Assembly (NCBI RefSeq): GCF_001428865.1
Contig: NZ_LMIV01000002.1
Coordinates: 186,001-250,000, forward strand
Reading direction: 5' to 3'
DNA length: 64,000 bases
Origin: Sphingomonas sp. Root241
Lineage (GTDB): Bacteria > Pseudomonadota > Alphaproteobacteria > Sphingomonadales > Sphingomonadaceae
Shown: piece by piece, positions 62,166-64,000 of the stretch
Position numbering within the stretch: the stretch's first letter is position 1
Layout: each line of letters opens with the position of its first letter
Position numbers and translations under genes: made by a program
Notes under the pieces: model-generated
Seen by the model: the letters and a program-made list of their open reading frames with translations, nothing else
What the model was told of the DNA's origin: nothing
Database searches by the model: none

Positions 62166-63421
62166 ACCGTCTCGCCACTCTGTTCGGTGCCGTCCTGGCA
62201 TTGTGCGCCCCGATCGCCCTGCCGGTGCCGGCCGGCGCTCGCGCACAGGACGCGACGGTCCAGCAGCCGACCACGAACCGGCAGATCCTCGTCATGCTGC
62301 GGCTACCGGCACCCCATTTCCGCCCCAACACGAGCTATTCCGGCGCCTATGGCGACAAGGCCTCGGCAAGCGCGCGACGCCGCATCGCGGCGGCGATCGC
62401 ACGTCGCAACGGGCTGACCATCGAAGACAGCTGGCCGATGCCGCTGATCGGCGTCGACTGTTTCGTGATGCGCGTGCCGGAGGACAACACCGTCGACGAC
62501 ATGCTGACGCGCCTCAACGGCGACCGGCAAGTGCTCTGGGCGCAGCCGATGCAGCTCTACCACGCGCAGGGCAGCACGCAGTCCGAAGGCGATCCGCTCT
62601 ATGCCGTGCAGCCCGCCGCGAGCGCCTGGCGGCTCGCGGACCTGCACCGCGTCGCCACCGGGCGCGGGATCACGGTCGCGGTGATCGACAGCAAGGTCGA
62701 GACCGACCATCCCGACCTGAGCGGCCAGTTCGCGGCGAACCGCGATTTCGTCGTCGGTCACCCGGCGCCCGCCGAGCAGCACGGCACGGGCATCGCCGGA
62801 GTGATCGGGGCGAAATCCGGCAACGCGCTGGGCATTGCCGGAGTGGCTCCGGGTGCGCGTATGCTCGCGCTCCGCGCCTGCTGGCAAATGCGGCCGGCCG
62901 CGGCCACGCCGACGGTATGCGACACGCTGAGCCTCGCCAAGGCACTGCACTTCGCGATCGACAGCGACGCCAAGGTTGTCAATCTCAGCCTGAGCGGCCC
63001 GTTCGACCCGCTGCTGGCGCGACTGGTCTCGATCGCGCTGTCGCGTCATGTGTCCGTCGTGGCGGCCTATGATCCCAGCTTGCCAAAGGGAGGATTTCCC
63101 GCTTCGGAAGCGGGCGTGGTGGCGGTTGCGGATCAGGCTTTGCCGGCGCGGCCCTCCGGGGTGTACGGTGCCTTTGGGCGCGACGTGCCAACAACACAGT
63201 CCGGGGGCAAATGGTATTTCGTAAACGGCAGTTCCTACGCGGCAGCCCATGTGAGCGGGCTGCTCGCCCTGACCCGCGAAGAGCGCAGGACGGCATCTCC
63301 CCGCATCGTGACGGCGCCCGGCGCGCGAGGGAATATTGATGCCTGCGCGACACTCCTGCCGATATCCACGAACTGCGATTGCAGCTGCTCGCTCCAGCGC
63401 GCGGTCGCCAAGCGCCACTAG
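62162..63421 (+). CDS. S8 family (subtilisin-like) serine peptidase, secreted
   Basis: 419 residues. A signal peptide (about 1-28, ending GARAQ) precedes a pro-domain-like region (about 40-135, ending LTRLNGDRQVLWAQPMQLY). The S8 domain has triad residues Asp176 (AVIDSKVETDHPDL), His207 (QHGTGIAGVIG) and Ser358 (NGSSYAAAHVSG). The usual oxyanion-hole AGN is replaced by AYDPS around residues 302-306. The C-terminus has a Cys-rich segment (DACATLL...CDCSCS). GTG at 62162 overlaps the anti-sigma stop, so the protease is produced with the anti-sigma factor and is a candidate partner or sensor. Confidence 0.9.
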   Translation: MNRLATLFGAVLALCAPIALPVPAGARAQDATVQQPTTNRQILVMLRLPAPHFRPNTSYSGAYGDKASASARRRIAAAIARRNGLTIEDSWPMPLIGVDCFVMRVPEDNTVDDMLTRLNGDRQVLWAQPMQLYHAQGSTQSEGDPLYAVQPAASAWRLADLHRVATGRGITVAVIDSKVETDHPDLSGQFAANRDFVVGHPAPAEQHGTGIAGVIGAKSGNALGIAGVAPGARMLALRACWQMRPAAATPTVCDTLSLAKALHFAIDSDAKVVNLSLSGPFDPLLARLVSIALSRHVSVVAAYDPSLPKGGFPASEAGVVAVADQALPARPSGVYGAFGRDVPTTQSGGKWYFVNGSSYAAAHVSGLLALTREERRTASPRIVTAPGARGNIDACATLLPISTNCDCSCSLQRAVAKRH

Positions 63422-64000
63422 CCGGTTCTTCCGTGCTTTTCGTCGTATGGGACTGGCGATCGCGATCGCTGGTACGAGCCAGATCGTGCCGGCCGAGGCC
63501 CAGATAACCGGCAGCGTCAGCGTGGAAAGCGATGTTCGGTTCAGGGGATATTCGCTGAGCAGCGGAGATCCCGCCGCGACGATCGACCTCGGCTATGATC
63601 ATGAATCGGGTCTCTATCTGAATGGGTCGGCGACCGCCGGCTTCGACCAGTCCGATCCGGCGCTGCTCGCCTATCAGCTCAACGCAGGCTATGCGGCGCG
63701 GATAAGCCCGAGCGTCTCGATCGACGCCGGAGCGGTCCGGAGCTGGTATACGCGCCATTCCAGCGCGGGCGACAGGCACTATACTGAAGTTTATCTCGGC
63801 GTGACGGCGCATGGAATCTCGTCGCACGTCTATTACTCGCCCGATTATCTTCGCCCGGGAGTCCACACGCTCTACGGGGAGGTGGAAACCACGCTGAGCC
63901 TGGCGCCCAAATGGCGGCTGACCGGACATGCCGGCCTTCTGACCCACCTCAGTGATCCGCCGCGCTATGTGCGGCACGAGCATTATGACTGGCGCGTGAC
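63339..64000 (+). CDS. TorF-family putative porin, 3' end missing
   Basis: The frame runs off the window. After a basic and hydrophobic leader (FFRAFRRMGLAIAIAG...VPAEAQ) comes a beta-barrel start typical of TorF putative porins: ITGSVSVESDVRFRGYSLSSGDPAATIDLGYDHESGLYLNG, with further alternating strands. ATG at 63339 has GAGGGA six bases upstream but overlaps the subtilase gene by 83 bp. An ATG at 63447 leaves a signal peptide with no positive residues, so 63339 is favoured. It is the last visible gene of the sigma/anti-sigma/protease operon and probably its output in the outer membrane. Confidence 0.8.
   Translation, partial: MPARHSCRYPRTAIAAARSSARSPSATSRFFRAFRRMGLAIAIAGTSQIVPAEAQITGSVSVESDVRFRGYSLSSGDPAATIDLGYDHESGLYLNGSATAGFDQSDPALLAYQLNAGYAARISPSVSIDAGAVRSWYTRHSSAGDRHYTEVYLGVTAHGISSHVYYSPDYLRPGVHTLYGEVETTLSLAPKWRLTGHAGLLTHLSDPPRYVRHEHYDWRV

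Noticed and set aside
1..64000. CRISPR arrays, prophage or intact insertion sequences
   Set aside because: No regularly spaced direct repeats with unique spacers, no transposase or phage structural genes were seen; the repeats present are short palindromic elements.

Overview
The window is a GC-rich chromosomal segment whose gene content and order point to an alphaproteobacterium of the order Sphingomonadales (Sphingomonas or a close relative). The pointers are a circularly permuted two-piece tmRNA gene, the CtrA inhibitor SciP, an NDUFS4-type complex I accessory subunit, a pheA / cytochrome c pair, TorF-type porin, PNPase with an Arg-Gly-rich tail, and many GTG starts with ATGA/GTGA stop-start overlaps. 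I see no plasmid, phage or CRISPR signature, and no intact insertion sequence. The species cannot be named from sequence alone.

Layout. 1-1.5 kb: end of an S9 peptidase. 1.6-12.8 kb: the classic translation/RNA operon rimP-nusA-ylxR(-ylxQ fusion)-infB-thioesterase-rbfA-tdk-truB-rpsO-pnp. 12.9-13.3 kb: permuted ssrA on the minus strand, divergent from an Rrf2 regulator. 13.8-18.1 kb: mscL, a lemA/three-TPM-protein/NUDIX operon, and a small minus-strand pair (NDUFS4-like, SnoaL-like). 18.1-22.3 kb: hrpB, an acidic small protein, polyprenyl diphosphate synthase, chorismate mutase. 22.5-27.6 kb: a carbohydrate segment (GH130, GH13, GT4) interrupted by a minus-strand aerolysin-like gene with an AT-richer upstream region. 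27.7-33.2 kb: dciA-dsbA-like-dsbA-like-smc operon (minus). 33.2-36.4 kb: mutY, serine hydrolase, nudC. 36.4-38.9 kb: membrane protein/XRE pair, pheA, cytochrome c. 38.9-42.2 kb: NHEJ genes ku and ligD, the latter split by a 25-bp palindrome. 42.3-48.1 kb: pdxH-CDF-phzF, mnmA, sciP, two GlsB-like membrane proteins, SIMPL protein. 48.3-54.5 kb: RND efflux pair, DUF445, SnoaL-like secreted protein. 54.5-59.6 kb: HAD hydrolase, an Mla-type lipid transport operon, cyclophilin. 59.6-60.9 kb: tRNA-Ser(GGA) and about 1.2 kb with no recognisable gene. 60.9-64 kb: an ECF sigma / anti-sigma / subtilase / TorF porin operon running off the end.

Most striking points. (1) The terminal operon looks like a self-contained envelope-signalling module: the anti-sigma factor carries a periplasmic domain that resembles a subtilisin pro-domain, and the next gene is a subtilase with an unusual oxyanion-hole region. 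(2) Short palindromic elements sit inside coding regions: two (truB, hrpB) are read through in frame, while removing the 25-bp palindrome from ligD exactly restores one full-length LigD frame. (3) A lone aerolysin-like protein lies among carbohydrate genes. (4) The ssrA coding RNA ends in two hairpins with identical 14-nt loops. (5) A TPM-domain lipoprotein appears to start at CTG in a CTGA overlap with lemA.
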